Of a stretch of 64,000 nucleotides of DNA, positions 9,317-18,307 are shown in pieces. Position 1 is the first letter of the stretch, and the number at the start of each line of letters is the position of its first letter. This stretch comes from Oscillospiraceae bacterium (GTDB lineage: Bacteria > Bacillota > Clostridia > Oscillospirales > Acutalibacteraceae): assembly GCA_015066565.1 (NCBI GenBank), contig SVOB01000001.1:62001-126000 (forward strand), in the 5' to 3' direction. The position numbers and the translations under genes are program-made. The notes under the pieces were generated by a model that was not told the origin of the DNA, did not search any database, and saw nothing but the letters and a program-made list of their open reading frames with translations.

Positions 9317-9330
9317 CAGGGGGTGAGGAT

Positions 9331-10053
9331 TTGCCGGTACTTTATACAATACTCGGAATTATTTTATTCTTTGTTCTTATTTTCAGCATTAAAATACAGG
9401 TTAACGCCGAATATATTGACGAATTTGTTTCGGATGTAAAGTGGCTTTTTATAAGAGTGCCGTTATATCCGAGACCTGAAAAGAAGGAAAAGAAGCCTAA
9501 AAAAGAGAAAAAGCCCAAAAAAGAAAAGGAAAAGAAGCCTGAGGAAGAAACGCCGACGGAAGAAAAGGGCGAAAACAAAATTCTTACAATGTTTAAGAAT
9601 TTCTATGAAAATCAAGGCTTTGACGGCGTTATGAAGCTTCTTGACGATACCGTTGACGCTACCGAAAAACTCGGTCATTCCTTTAAAAAGCATTTTGTTT
9701 TTCAGAAGCTCTATCTTTGGATTAGGGTTTCAAGGAATCACGATGCGGCTCAGACGGCTATTGAATACGGCAAAATGTGCCAGAAGGTTTTTCCGCTTTT
9801 CGGTTATATCTGCTCTTCATTCCCCGTCAGAAAATACGACTGCGATATCGAACCCGATTATTTAGGCGACTCAAATAAGGCCAAATTTGCGGTGTCGTTT
9901 TCGGTAAGACCGATTTTCTTTACAAACGCATTAATTAGATTTGCATTCAGATTGCTGTTCAAAGTAGCTTTGAAGGTTTTCAGAAAATCAAAACCCAAAG
10001 CTATTGAAAATAAAAATACTAACAATATTAAACAAGGTGGTGCTTCATTATGA
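9331..10053 (+). CDS. DUF2953 (YtfI-like) membrane-anchored protein
   Basis: A 240-residue protein starting at TTG behind a long GGGGGTGAGG RBS. One N-terminal helix (~residues 3-22) is followed by a lysine/glutamate-rich linker (~49-85) with repeats of KKPKKEK, then a conserved domain containing AAQTAIEYGKMCQ and a YDCDIEPDY block, which matches DUF2953. In Bacillus the homologue YtfI sits beside ytfJ and acts in sporulation. Here it overlaps the YtfJ/GerW gene by ATGA, which supports the assignment. Confidence 0.8.
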   Translation: MPVLYTILGIILFFVLIFSIKIQVNAEYIDEFVSDVKWLFIRVPLYPRPEKKEKKPKKEKKPKKEKEKKPEEETPTEEKGENKILTMFKNFYENQGFDGVMKLLDDTVDATEKLGHSFKKHFVFQKLYLWIRVSRNHDAAQTAIEYGKMCQKVFPLFGYICSSFPVRKYDCDIEPDYLGDSNKAKFAVSFSVRPIFFTNALIRFAFRLLFKVALKVFRKSKPKAIENKNTNNIKQGGASL

Positions 10054-10481
10054 AGGAACAGTCAGCAGCAGGAATTCTCGAAACAACAATCGAGAAGGTA
10101 AGAGATTTAGTAAACGTCAGCACTATTATCGGCGACCCGATGAATATTGACGGCAACCTTACAATTATCCCTGTTTCAAAGGTTACATACGGCTTTGCTT
10201 CCGGCGGAAGCGATTTCCCGTCAAAGGCTTCAAAGGAAATCTTCGGCGGCGGCGGCGGAGCAGGCGTTACAATTACGCCCGTTGCTTTCCTTGTAATCAG
10301 TGACGGCGAGGTTACAATCAAGAATATCACTGCATTTGACAATGCGGCTGAAAGAGTTGTAAACCTTGTTCCCGAAATGTTTGACAAGGTTAACAGCGTT
10401 GTTAACAAGGCTAAAAAAGAAATGGAAGCTAAACAGAACGAGGGTATGGTTTCCGTTACTGACGAGCAGACTGCTGAATAA
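10050..10481 (+). CDS. GerW family sporulation protein (YtfJ)
   Basis: A 143-residue protein of the GerW/YtfJ family. The hallmark is the glycine-rich FGGGGGAGVTITPVAF segment around residues 65-80, preceded by VTYGFASGGSDF. In Bacillus the protein is made in the forespore and is needed for proper germination. Its presence suggests an endospore-forming ancestry, whether or not this organism still sporulates. A run of GGC codons encodes the Gly stretch. Confidence 0.88.
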   Translation: MKEQSAAGILETTIEKVRDLVNVSTIIGDPMNIDGNLTIIPVSKVTYGFASGGSDFPSKASKEIFGGGGGAGVTITPVAFLVISDGEVTIKNITAFDNAAERVVNLVPEMFDKVNSVVNKAKKEMEAKQNEGMVSVTDEQTAE

Positions 10482-10495
10482 TATAGAATGAACAA

Positions 10496-10531
10496 TTCAA
10501 CCGCCTCATATTTATTTATGGGGTGGTTGAA
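10496..10531 (+). promoter_or_regulatory. 14-bp hairpin containing the RBS of the dacF-like gene
   Basis: The left arm is 10496-10509 and the right arm 10518-10531, with an 8-nt A/T loop. All 14 positions pair, two of them G-U. The right arm contains the GGGGTGG RBS (10520-10526) and ends on the first base of the ATG. No T tract follows, so this is more likely a translational element, or a processed or weak terminator, than a classic terminator. Confidence 0.6.
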
Positions 10532-11670
10532 TGAAACATTTTTCTGCGTTTATTCTCAGTTTTATTTTAACAATTTCATTTTTTCCGTTAAAGGACTTTT
10601 CATCAGGCGAATTGAACGTTTCGGCTGCTTCCTGCGTGCTTTATTGCGTAAATGACGGAACTGTTGTTTATGAAAAAAACGCCCGTAAGCATTTGCCTAT
10701 GGCGAGTACCACTAAAATTATGACCGCGCTAATTACCCTTGAACAGAACACGCCCGAAAGGGTTGTGGCTGTTTCGGAAAATGCGGTTAAGGTTGAGGGT
10801 ACGTCTATGGGCTTGAAGCCAGGCGACAGGGTCAGTTTTTATTCGCTTTGTTGCGGTATGCTTCTCTCATCGGGAAACGACGCCGCAAATGTTGCCGCAG
10901 AAAGCATTTCGGGCAGTGTTGATTCCTTTGCCTCGCTTATGAATAAGAGGGCTGTGGAAATCGGTATGACAGACACGTCGTTTGTCACTCCGTCCGGACT
11001 TGATGACGAAAACCATTATTCATCCGCTTTAGATATGGCTCTTTTGACTGAAGAAGCGATTAAGAATAAATCTTTTCGTGAGATTTGTTCTTCTGAAAGC
11101 ATTTCGGTTTCGTTCGGGAATCCCGAAACAAAGCATACTTTATACAATCATAATAAGTTGCTTGGTTTTGTTGAGGGCGTTTTCGGCGTTAAGACGGGGT
11201 TTACAAAGAAAAGCGGACGCTGTCTGGCTTCGGCTTGCGAAAGAAACGGGGTTACGCTTATCTGCGTTACTCTTAATGACCCGAATGACTGGGCGGACCA
11301 TAAAAAGCTCTTTGATTACGGGTTTGAAAAATGCGTTTTGCTCGACGACGATTTAACCGAGCTTGCCGTAAGGGTTACTGGCGGAGTTGAAAAGTACGTG
11401 GACGTTGAGTTTTCGTCTGCGCCGACTGCATTCGGCGTTGAAAATGACGGAGTTTCAAGGCTTATTCTTGTTGAGAATTTTGCCTACGCGCCTATTGAAA
11501 AGGGCGAAACCTTAGGCAGGGCGTATTATTACGGTAAAGGCGGAGAACTGCTTTGCTCGTTTGACCTTTTAAGTAAAGATTCGGTTGAAAGAAAACGGGT
11601 CTTAAAAGAAACAACAACGGAGAAAAAGAAAACATTTTTTGATTTCATTAAAGATTTATTCGGGAGTTAA
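10531..11670 (+). CDS. D-alanyl-D-alanine carboxypeptidase (DacF-like, penicillin-binding)
   Basis: A 379-residue secreted or membrane-anchored S11 peptidase. After an N-terminal signal segment (~residues 4-30) come the three penicillin-binding motifs: SxxK at 59-62 (STTK), SxN at 114-116 (SGN) and KTG at 221-223. A C-terminal beta-domain and a basic end (~residues 355-379) follow. It trims the terminal D-Ala of peptidoglycan stem peptides. Its place between gerW and rluB resembles the DacF/DacB loci of spore formers. Its RBS is buried in the preceding hairpin. Confidence 0.92.
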   Translation: MKHFSAFILSFILTISFFPLKDFSSGELNVSAASCVLYCVNDGTVVYEKNARKHLPMASTTKIMTALITLEQNTPERVVAVSENAVKVEGTSMGLKPGDRVSFYSLCCGMLLSSGNDAANVAAESISGSVDSFASLMNKRAVEIGMTDTSFVTPSGLDDENHYSSALDMALLTEEAIKNKSFREICSSESISVSFGNPETKHTLYNHNKLLGFVEGVFGVKTGFTKKSGRCLASACERNGVTLICVTLNDPNDWADHKKLFDYGFEKCVLLDDDLTELAVRVTGGVEKYVDVEFSSAPTAFGVENDGVSRLILVENFAYAPIEKGETLGRAYYYGKGGELLCSFDLLSKDSVERKRVLKETTTEKKKTFFDFIKDLFGS

Positions 11671-11671
11671 T

Positions 11672-12418
11672 ATGGCTGAACTTGTCAGGCTTCAAAAATT
11701 TATGGCGGATAACGGGGTCGCTTCAAGGCGTAAGAGCGAGGAGTTAATTGCCTCGGGCAAGGTAAAGGTGAACGGCGCTGTCGCTTCTATAGGCGATAAA
11801 ATTGACCCGAAACACGATAAGGTTACGGTTTCGGGCAAAAGAATAACCGTTGACAATGAGCTTGTTTATATTATGCTTCATAAGCCACGCGGTTTTATAA
11901 CCACAATGAGTGACGAGCGTGACAGAAACTGCGTCGCCCAGCTTGTAAGCGACGTCGGCAAACGTGTTTATCCCATAGGCCGTCTTGACAGGGAGAGCGA
12001 GGGGCTTTTGCTTCTGACGAACGACGGCGAGCTGGCTAACGCCATTACCCATCCTAAAAAGCACGTTCCTAAAACCTACAGAGTAACTGTTCGTCCTTCA
12101 ATCAGCGAGGAACAGATTACTAAACTTACGACCGGAATTAATATTGACGGAAGAATGACTGCTCCGAGCGAGGTTCATGTTCTTGAAAGGCAAGAGGGCA
12201 GAGTAGTTATCAGCATAACGATTTACGAGGGAAGAAACAGGCAGATAAGAAAAATGTGCGAGGCTCTTTCCCTTGAGGTCGCAAGGCTCAAAAGGCTGCA
12301 GATAGGTCCCGTTAAGCTCGGTATGCTTCCGCAGGGAAAATACCGTTTTCTTACAGATGATGAAGTCAGAAAACTGAAAATAGCCGCAGGAATTGATAAC
12401 AAATCTAAAAGAAGCTAA
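11672..12418 (+). CDS. rluB: 23S rRNA pseudouridine synthase RluB-type
   Basis: A 248-residue protein with an N-terminal S4 RNA-binding domain (LQKFMADNGVASRRKSEEL) and an RsuA-family synthase domain. The catalytic Asp is D106 in GRLDRESEG. It is expected to modify the 23S rRNA region around 2605. The start is the ATG one base after the dacF-like stop, with CGGGAG as RBS. A longer upstream frame is inside the previous gene and is not used. It could in principle be RsuA or RluE, but the gene order favours RluB. Confidence 0.9.
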   Translation: MAELVRLQKFMADNGVASRRKSEELIASGKVKVNGAVASIGDKIDPKHDKVTVSGKRITVDNELVYIMLHKPRGFITTMSDERDRNCVAQLVSDVGKRVYPIGRLDRESEGLLLLTNDGELANAITHPKKHVPKTYRVTVRPSISEEQITKLTTGINIDGRMTAPSEVHVLERQEGRVVISITIYEGRNRQIRKMCEALSLEVARLKRLQIGPVKLGMLPQGKYRFLTDDEVRKLKIAAGIDNKSKRS

Positions 12419-12435
12419 AAAATTCGGAGTTAATT

Positions 12436-13314
12436 ATGGTTAAAAGTATGACCGGTTACGGCAGAAGTCATCAGATTGTTGACGGTATGAACATAACCGT
12501 AGAAATAAAAAGCGTTAATCACAAGTATTTTGAATTCAATGCAAGAGTTCCGAGAACCTTCGGTTTCCTTGAGGAAAAGCTTAAAACCTATTCTCAGTCC
12601 ATTATTTCAAGGGGTAAGGTTGAATGTTACGTTTCAATTGAAATGCCCGAAAACGAAAACGTCGAGGTTGCGGTTAATTACGCCCTTGCCGAAGGGTATA
12701 TCAATGCGCTCAAGAACCTTTCCGAAAAATACTCGTTGAGGGATGACGTTTCGGTAACGTCCGTTTCAAGATACCCGGACGTCCTTACCGTTCATAAGCT
12801 TCCCGAGGACGAAGATAAAATCTGGAACGCTGTAAAGGAAGTTGCGTCCGAAGCTATTTCAAACTTTATTTCAATGCGTGAAAAAGAGGGCGAAAAGCTT
12901 TGTGAGGACATTCTTTCAAGGGCGGATACAATTATTGAATGTGTTTCATTTGTCGAAGAGAGAAGTCCTCAGACGGTAACCGAATATAATGAAAAGCTCA
13001 AGGCGAGAATTCGTGAGCTTATCGGCGACGTTTCGGTGGACGAGCAAAGGCTTTTGCAGGAAGCGGCTATTTATGCCGATAAAATAGCTGTGGCTGAGGA
13101 AACAGTGCGACTTCGCAGCCATATTTCACAGCTTCGTGAAATGTTCAATTCTTCCGAAGCAATCGGCAGGAAGATGGATTTTCTTGTTCAGGAGATTAAC
13201 CGTGAGGCGAATACAATCGGCTCCAAGGCTCAGGATGTTGAAATAACCAGAAAGGTTATTGCCATAAAGGGCGAGGTTGAAAAAATCCGCGAGCAGGTTC
13301 AGAATATAGAATAA
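12436..13314 (+). CDS. YicC family endoribonuclease
   Basis: A 292-residue protein. The start MVKSMTGYGRS is the signature of the family, and the C-terminal DUF1732 block carries the conserved GRKMDFLVQEINREANTIGSK. YicC proteins are reported as RNases that act on small RNAs and other transcripts. It precedes remA, gmk and rpoZ, the standard clostridial order. Confidence 0.92.
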   Translation: MVKSMTGYGRSHQIVDGMNITVEIKSVNHKYFEFNARVPRTFGFLEEKLKTYSQSIISRGKVECYVSIEMPENENVEVAVNYALAEGYINALKNLSEKYSLRDDVSVTSVSRYPDVLTVHKLPEDEDKIWNAVKEVASEAISNFISMREKEGEKLCEDILSRADTIIECVSFVEERSPQTVTEYNEKLKARIRELIGDVSVDEQRLLQEAAIYADKIAVAEETVRLRSHISQLREMFNSSEAIGRKMDFLVQEINREANTIGSKAQDVEITRKVIAIKGEVEKIREQVQNIE

Positions 13315-13332
13315 TCCGAGGGGGATGAAAAA

Positions 13333-13593
13333 GTGAAGCTTGTTAATATCGGTTTCGGTAATGCGGTTAACGCTTCAAGGCTTATTTCCGTTATGTCGCC
13401 TGATTCGGCGCCGGTTAAAAGGCTTATTTCAGAAGCTAAAGCGAACAATATGTTAATAGACGCTACCCAGGGAAGAAGAACAAGGGCTGTTCTCGTTATG
13501 GACAGCGACCATATCGTTCTTTCCTATCTACAGAGCGAAACCATTACTGCAAGGTTTAATATGGAACAGACGGAGGATGAAAGCGATGAGTAA
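13333..13593 (+). CDS. remA: RemA family (DUF370) DNA-binding regulator
   Basis: An 86-residue protein starting at GTG behind GGGGATG. The pattern [19 protein letters not shown] and the [19 protein letters not shown] block match RemA. In Bacillus RemA is a ring-forming DNA-binding protein that activates matrix and osmoprotection genes. In clostridia it is found beside gmk, as here. The C-terminal acidic tail overlaps the gmk start by 8 nt. Confidence 0.9.
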   Translation: MKLVNIGFGNAVNASRLISVMSPDSAPVKRLISEAKANNMLIDATQGRRTRAVLVMDSDHIVLSYLQSETITARFNMEQTEDESDE

Positions 13594-14194
13594 CGGTATT
13601 CTGATTGTCTTTTCAGGTCCGTCGGGCGCAGGAAAAGATACTATATTAAATGACGTTTTATTAAAGGATAAGGCTCTTCAGAAGTCAGTTTCGCTTACCA
13701 CAAGAGATAAGCGAAGCGATGAAACCGAGGGTGTTGATTATTATTTCATTTCGTTAAAGGAATTCAAGGACAAGCTTGATAACGGCGAAATACTTGAGTA
13801 CGCCCAGTACGGTCAGAATTTTTACGGTACTCCCAAGGCTCCCGTTGACAGATGGTTAAGCGAGGGGAAAACCGTAATTCTTAAAATCGAGGTTCAGGGC
13901 GCGGCGAATATTAAGGAATTATACCCCGAAAGCGTCAGTATTTTCCTTCTACCGCCGTCAATCGAAGAGCTTGAAAACAGGCTTCGTACAAGAGAAACCG
14001 ACAGTCAGGAGGATATTCTCAGGCGTATGACCATAGCCGAGGATGAATTCAGAAAAAGTGTAAATTATGACTACATAGTCATTAATAATAAGGTTGAGGA
14101 CGCCGTTAACGACGTTCTTTCAATCATCAGAGCCGAACAGCTCAAATCAAAAAGAATGAAAAATTATATAAGTGAGGTAACTAAAAATGTTTAA
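13586..14194 (+). CDS. gmk: Guanylate kinase
   Basis: A 202-residue kinase that makes GDP from GMP. The P-loop GPSGAGKDT is at residues 11-19, followed by [17 protein letters not shown] and EVQGAANI. Of two close ATGs I take the second: the GGAGG touches the first with no spacing but lies 9 nt before the second. The start lies inside the end of remA, and rpoZ starts before the stop, so the three are co-translated. Confidence 0.95.
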   Translation: MSNGILIVFSGPSGAGKDTILNDVLLKDKALQKSVSLTTRDKRSDETEGVDYYFISLKEFKDKLDNGEILEYAQYGQNFYGTPKAPVDRWLSEGKTVILKIEVQGAANIKELYPESVSIFLLPPSIEELENRLRTRETDSQEDILRRMTIAEDEFRKSVNYDYIVINNKVEDAVNDVLSIIRAEQLKSKRMKNYISEVTKNV

Positions 14195-14396
14195 TCCCGA
14201 TTTATCACCTATACTTAAAAATCATTTAAGCCGTTATTCTCTTGTAACGGCAACAGCCAAAAGAGCGAGAGAAATTTCTCAACAGGCTGAGGAGAACCAG
14301 GAAATCCTTATTGAAAAGCCTGTAAGCCTTGCTCTTGACGATTTTCTTGAGGGCAAATACGAAATCGTTGAGCCTGAGGAAATCCGCAATCTTTAA
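14187..14396 (+). CDS. rpoZ: RNA polymerase omega subunit
   Basis: A 69-residue protein with the omega core SRYSLVTATAKRAREI, EKPVSLALDDFLEGKYEI. It helps assemble RNA polymerase beta-prime. The start overlaps the end of gmk by 8 nt, and priA follows after 30 nt, as in most Firmicutes. Confidence 0.93.
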   Translation: MFNPDLSPILKNHLSRYSLVTATAKRAREISQQAEENQEILIEKPVSLALDDFLEGKYEIVEPEEIRNL

Positions 14397-14426
14397 TCCT
14401 TAAAAGCTTTTTCGGGAGGTGACGGA

Positions 14427-16886
14427 ATGTCTTATAAAATCGCAAAGGTGGCTGTTGAGGCGGCTGCCTACGGCTTTGACAAGGCGTTCGATTACCTCAT
14501 ACCCGACGAGCTTGAAAACGAGGTCATGGTCGGTTGCCGTGTTATTGTGCCTTTCGGCAGGGGTAACACGAAAAGACAGGGCTTTGTTTTTGCGTTAAGC
14601 GAAAAGTCAGACGAAGAAAAGCTTAAAAAAATAGCGGCGGTGCCGGACAAGGCGCCGCTGCTAAATTGTGAAATGCTGTCTCTTGCGGTGTTTCTTAAAC
14701 AGCAGACGTTCTGTACTCTTTATGACGCTGCAAAAGCCTGCTTGCCCTCGGGAATAGGATTGGATTTTGTCGCTTCATATATTGCTTTAAGCGAGGTTGA
14801 AGAGGACGTTTTATCTTCTTTGAACGAAGCCGAATCAGCGGTTTTCAACTACCTTAAAAATGCGGGTAAATACGTTAAAGAGGACAAAATATTAAAGGAT
14901 TTATCTCTCGATAAAGACCTGAAGACTATTCAGTCTCTTCTGAAAAAGGGCGTTATTGCAAAGAATGTCGATACCGTACGAAAGGTCGGTGACCTGACTG
15001 TAAAGATGGCTCGCCTTACCCGTGAATACGAGGACGAAGAAATACCGTTCAAACTGACACAGAAGCAGAAAAGCGTTGTCAATCTGCTTCGTGATATCGG
15101 TTCGGGCTTTGTAAAGGAAGTCTGTTATTTTACAGGCGTTACTCCCGCCGTTGTTTCAACTCTCGTTAAACGTGGCGTTGTAGAGCTTTTTGATAACGAA
15201 ATATACAGAAGCCCTATGAAAAACCGTGTTTCACGTGATGACGAAGAGATTATTCTTTCTGACGAGCAGAACATAGCTTTTGTAAATCTTCTTAAAGAAT
15301 ATAACGACAGCGAAAAACACGTTTCGCTTCTTTACGGTGTAACGGGAAGCGGTAAAACCAAGGTTTTTTTAAGGCTTATTGACGAGGTTATAAAGGACGG
15401 CAAGGGCGTTATAATGATGGTTCCCGAAATTTCGCTGACTCCCCAGATGCTTGATTTGTTCTATTCACGCTACGGGAACGAAATAGCCGTGTTTCATTCC
15501 GCTCTTTCAATGGGTGAACGCCTTGATGAGTGGAAAAGGGTGAAAAACGGCGAGGCGAAAATAGCCCTCGGCACAAGAAGTGCCGTGTTCGCTCCTTTTG
15601 AAAACTTAGGGCTTATTATAATGGATGAGGAGCAGGAGCATACCTATAAATCCGAAATGTCGCCCCGTTTTCACGCAAGGGACGTTGCAAAATTCAGAAC
15701 GAATTACCATAATTCCCTGCTGCTTCTCGCTTCGGCAACTCCGTCGGTTGAGTCCTATACCTACGCAAAGCAGGGAAGGTATTCTCTGAATGTTCTTACC
15801 GAAAGATACGGAAACGCCGTCTTGCCCGAGGTTGAAACAATTGATACCTCAAGGGGTGAAAATGCGCTTGCCGAGGGAAATCTGACAGTTGATTTAGCCA
15901 AGGCTCTTGCGGAAAACTATAAAAATAAAAAGCAGTCAATTCTGCTTCTTAACAGAAGAGGATATAATACCTTCGCTTCCTGCACAAGCTGTAAAACGGT
16001 TATGACCTGTCCGAATTGCAGTATTTCTCTTAATTATCACACAAGAAACGGCCGTCTTATGTGCCATTACTGCGGTTATTCGACGCCGTTTACGGATGTC
16101 TGTCCGTCCTGCGGGGAGAGAAGCGTTAAGTTTTCCGGTACGGGAACGCAGAAAATTGAGGAAGAGTTAAAAGAGGTTCTTCCCGAGGCGAGAATTTTAA
16201 GGCTTGACACCGATACTTCATCAAGCCGTTACGCTTTTGAAAACAGTCTTAAAGCCTTTGCCGACGGCGAATACGATATTATAGTCGGTACCCAGATGGT
16301 AGCAAAGGGGCTTGATTTTCCGTCGGTTACGCTTGTCGGAGTTATAAGCGTTGACCAGATGCTTTTTAATGACGATTACAAAAGCGCCGAAAGAACCTTT
16401 TCGCTTCTGACTCAGGTTGTCGGAAGAAGCGGAAGAGGTGACGAAAAGGGCAGGGCTGTAATTCAGACATCGTTTCCCGAAAACGAAATTATAAGGTTCA
16501 GCGTCAAACAGGATTATGACGCGTTTTATAATACCGAAATCAATATACGAAAGGCTATGATTTACCCGCCTTACTGTGATATCTGCACAGTTGGCTTTGT
16601 TTCACAGGACGAGGTAAAAGCGTCAGCCGCTTCAAAGTATTTTTTAAATAAAATAAAAGAACTTAATGCCGAACAGTTCAGCGACGTTCAGTTAATCGTC
16701 TTAGGGCCGATTGCTCCCCACGTCGCAAAGGTCGGCGGAAAATACAGGTTCAGAATAATTATAAAGTGCCGGAACAATAAAAGAACAAGAGAAATGATAA
16801 GCTCTCTTTTAAAGGATTTTGCTTCAAACAGCTCTTTTAACGGCGTTTCGGCAATAGCGGATATGAATCCCGATACAATTTTTTAA
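14427..16886 (+). CDS. priA: Primosomal replication restart helicase PriA
   Basis: An 819-residue superfamily 2 helicase. Features in order: an N-terminal 3'-DNA-binding domain (VAVEAAAYGFDKAFDYLIP), a winged helix, the Walker A GVTGSGKTKV, a DEEQ box (IMDEEQEHTYK), the eight-cysteine zinc-binding insert (from CTSCKTVMTCPNC to VCPSCGERS), and motif V/VI (GTQMVAKGLDFP, QVVGRSGRG). It reloads the replisome at stalled forks. Length and motifs are complete. Confidence 0.96.
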   Translation: MSYKIAKVAVEAAAYGFDKAFDYLIPDELENEVMVGCRVIVPFGRGNTKRQGFVFALSEKSDEEKLKKIAAVPDKAPLLNCEMLSLAVFLKQQTFCTLYDAAKACLPSGIGLDFVASYIALSEVEEDVLSSLNEAESAVFNYLKNAGKYVKEDKILKDLSLDKDLKTIQSLLKKGVIAKNVDTVRKVGDLTVKMARLTREYEDEEIPFKLTQKQKSVVNLLRDIGSGFVKEVCYFTGVTPAVVSTLVKRGVVELFDNEIYRSPMKNRVSRDDEEIILSDEQNIAFVNLLKEYNDSEKHVSLLYGVTGSGKTKVFLRLIDEVIKDGKGVIMMVPEISLTPQMLDLFYSRYGNEIAVFHSALSMGERLDEWKRVKNGEAKIALGTRSAVFAPFENLGLIIMDEEQEHTYKSEMSPRFHARDVAKFRTNYHNSLLLLASATPSVESYTYAKQGRYSLNVLTERYGNAVLPEVETIDTSRGENALAEGNLTVDLAKALAENYKNKKQSILLLNRRGYNTFASCTSCKTVMTCPNCSISLNYHTRNGRLMCHYCGYSTPFTDVCPSCGERSVKFSGTGTQKIEEELKEVLPEARILRLDTDTSSSRYAFENSLKAFADGEYDIIVGTQMVAKGLDFPSVTLVGVISVDQMLFNDDYKSAERTFSLLTQVVGRSGRGDEKGRAVIQTSFPENEIIRFSVKQDYDAFYNTEINIRKAMIYPPYCDICTVGFVSQDEVKASAASKYFLNKIKELNAEQFSDVQLIVLGPIAPHVAKVGGKYRFRIIIKCRNNKRTREMISSLLKDFASNSSFNGVSAIADMNPDTIF

Positions 16887-16897
16887 CGGAGGATAAT

Positions 16898-17380
16898 ATG
16901 GGAATAAGAAATATAAGAAAAGATGAAGACCCGATACTCAGAAAGAAGAGCAGGGTTGTCGATAAATTTGACGAAAGGCTCTTTACTCTTCTTGACGATA
17001 TGGCGGACACAATGTATCTCGCTGACGGCGTAGGTCTTGCGGCAGTTCAGGTCGGCGTTTTAAGACGTGTAGTCGTTATTGACGTCGGCGACGGAATAAT
17101 GGAACTGATTAATCCCGAAATAATTGAAACCGAGGGCGCTCAGTGTGAAGAGGAGGGCTGTCTTTCTCTTCCCGGAAAGAATAACTATACTTACAGACCT
17201 ATGAAGGTTACGGTCAGAGCGCAGAACCGCGAGGGTAACTGGTGCTTATACAAGGGCGAGGGTCTTAAAGCAAGGGCATTCTGTCACGAGCTTGACCACC
17301 TTGACGGAGTTCTTTTTATTGACAGACTTGCAACCGAAGAGCAGATTAAGGAATTTGCTGCCGAAGAGGAAACAGAATGA
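16898..17380 (+). CDS. def: Peptide deformylase
   Basis: A 160-residue metalloenzyme that removes the formyl group from new proteins. Its three motifs are visible: GVGLAAVQVG (usually GxGLAAxQ), EEGCLSLPG with the metal Cys, and CHELDHLDG with HExxH. A GGAGG RBS lies 6 nt before the ATG. It overlaps fmt by ATGA, pairing formylation and deformylation of Met in one operon. Confidence 0.95.
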   Translation: MGIRNIRKDEDPILRKKSRVVDKFDERLFTLLDDMADTMYLADGVGLAAVQVGVLRRVVVIDVGDGIMELINPEIIETEGAQCEEEGCLSLPGKNNYTYRPMKVTVRAQNREGNWCLYKGEGLKARAFCHELDHLDGVLFIDRLATEEQIKEFAAEEETE

Positions 17381-18303
17381 GAATAGTTTTTATGGGAACT
17401 CCCGATTTTGCGGTTCCCTGTCTTGAAAAGCTTTTGAATATGGGAGAAGAGGTTGTCGGTGTTTTCACTCAGACCGACAAGCCCGTCGGAAGAAAACAGA
17501 TTTTAACCCCGTCCGAGGTTAAGGTCTTTGCAACCGAACATTCTTTGCCCGTTTTTCAGCCGAAAACACTCCGTGACGGAAAAGCTCTTGAAATTTTAGA
17601 AGAATTAAAGCCCGAGCTTATTGTAGTTACGGCTTACGGAAAAATTCTTCCGAAAGAGATAATTGATTTTCCGAAATACGGCTGTATCAATATTCACGCT
17701 TCTCTTTTACCCGCTTACAGAGGCGCCGCGCCTATTCAGTGGAGCGTTATTAACGGCGATAAAAAGACGGGCGTTACGTCAATGCAGATGGACGTAGGTC
17801 TTGATACGGGCGATATTATTATACAAAGCGAAACCGAAATCGGTGAAAACGAGACTGCGGGCGAGCTTTTCGACAGACTTAAGTTTATCGGAGCCGACGT
17901 TCTTGAAAAAACTATCGGCTTAATTAAGAACGGTGAATTAAAAAGAATTAAACAGGATGATGAAAAAGCTACCTATGTAACCCAGCTTGATAAATCCTTT
18001 TCGCCTGTTGATTTTAATAAAACCGCCTTGGAAATTCATAATAAAGTCAGAGGGCTTAATCCCTGGCCAGTCGCTTCGTTTATAATGGAAAATCAGCGCT
18101 TCAGGCTTTGGGAAACAAGGGTTCTCGGCTCAACCGATAAGCAGGCAGGCTGCGTTATCGAAAACGAAAACCGACTTGTTGTTGCCTGCGGAAACAATAC
18201 TTCAATCGAGCTTGTGACAATTCAGCCCGAGGGCAAGAAAAAAATGGCGGCTTCTGACTATTTAAGAGGACATAAGGTTCTCAAGGGAACTATACTGGGG
18301 TGA
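17377..18303 (+). CDS. fmt: Methionyl-tRNA formyltransferase
   Basis: A 308-residue enzyme that formylates initiator Met-tRNA with 10-formyl-tetrahydrofolate. The N-terminal MRIVFMGTPDFAVP and the catalytic INIHASLLPAYRGAAPIQ (with the conserved Asp in MDVGLDTGDI) are visible. A C-terminal OB-like tRNA-binding domain follows (VRGLNPWPVASF). It is translationally coupled to def. Confidence 0.95.
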   Translation: MRIVFMGTPDFAVPCLEKLLNMGEEVVGVFTQTDKPVGRKQILTPSEVKVFATEHSLPVFQPKTLRDGKALEILEELKPELIVVTAYGKILPKEIIDFPKYGCINIHASLLPAYRGAAPIQWSVINGDKKTGVTSMQMDVGLDTGDIIIQSETEIGENETAGELFDRLKFIGADVLEKTIGLIKNGELKRIKQDDEKATYVTQLDKSFSPVDFNKTALEIHNKVRGLNPWPVASFIMENQRFRLWETRVLGSTDKQAGCVIENENRLVVACGNNTSIELVTIQPEGKKKMAASDYLRGHKVLKGTILG

Positions 18304-18307
18304 GAAA

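Noticed and set aside
16898-17380. Unusual Val in the first deformylase motif (GLAAVQ)
   Set aside because: That position is variable in the family and all metal and catalytic residues are present, so the enzyme is taken as normal.
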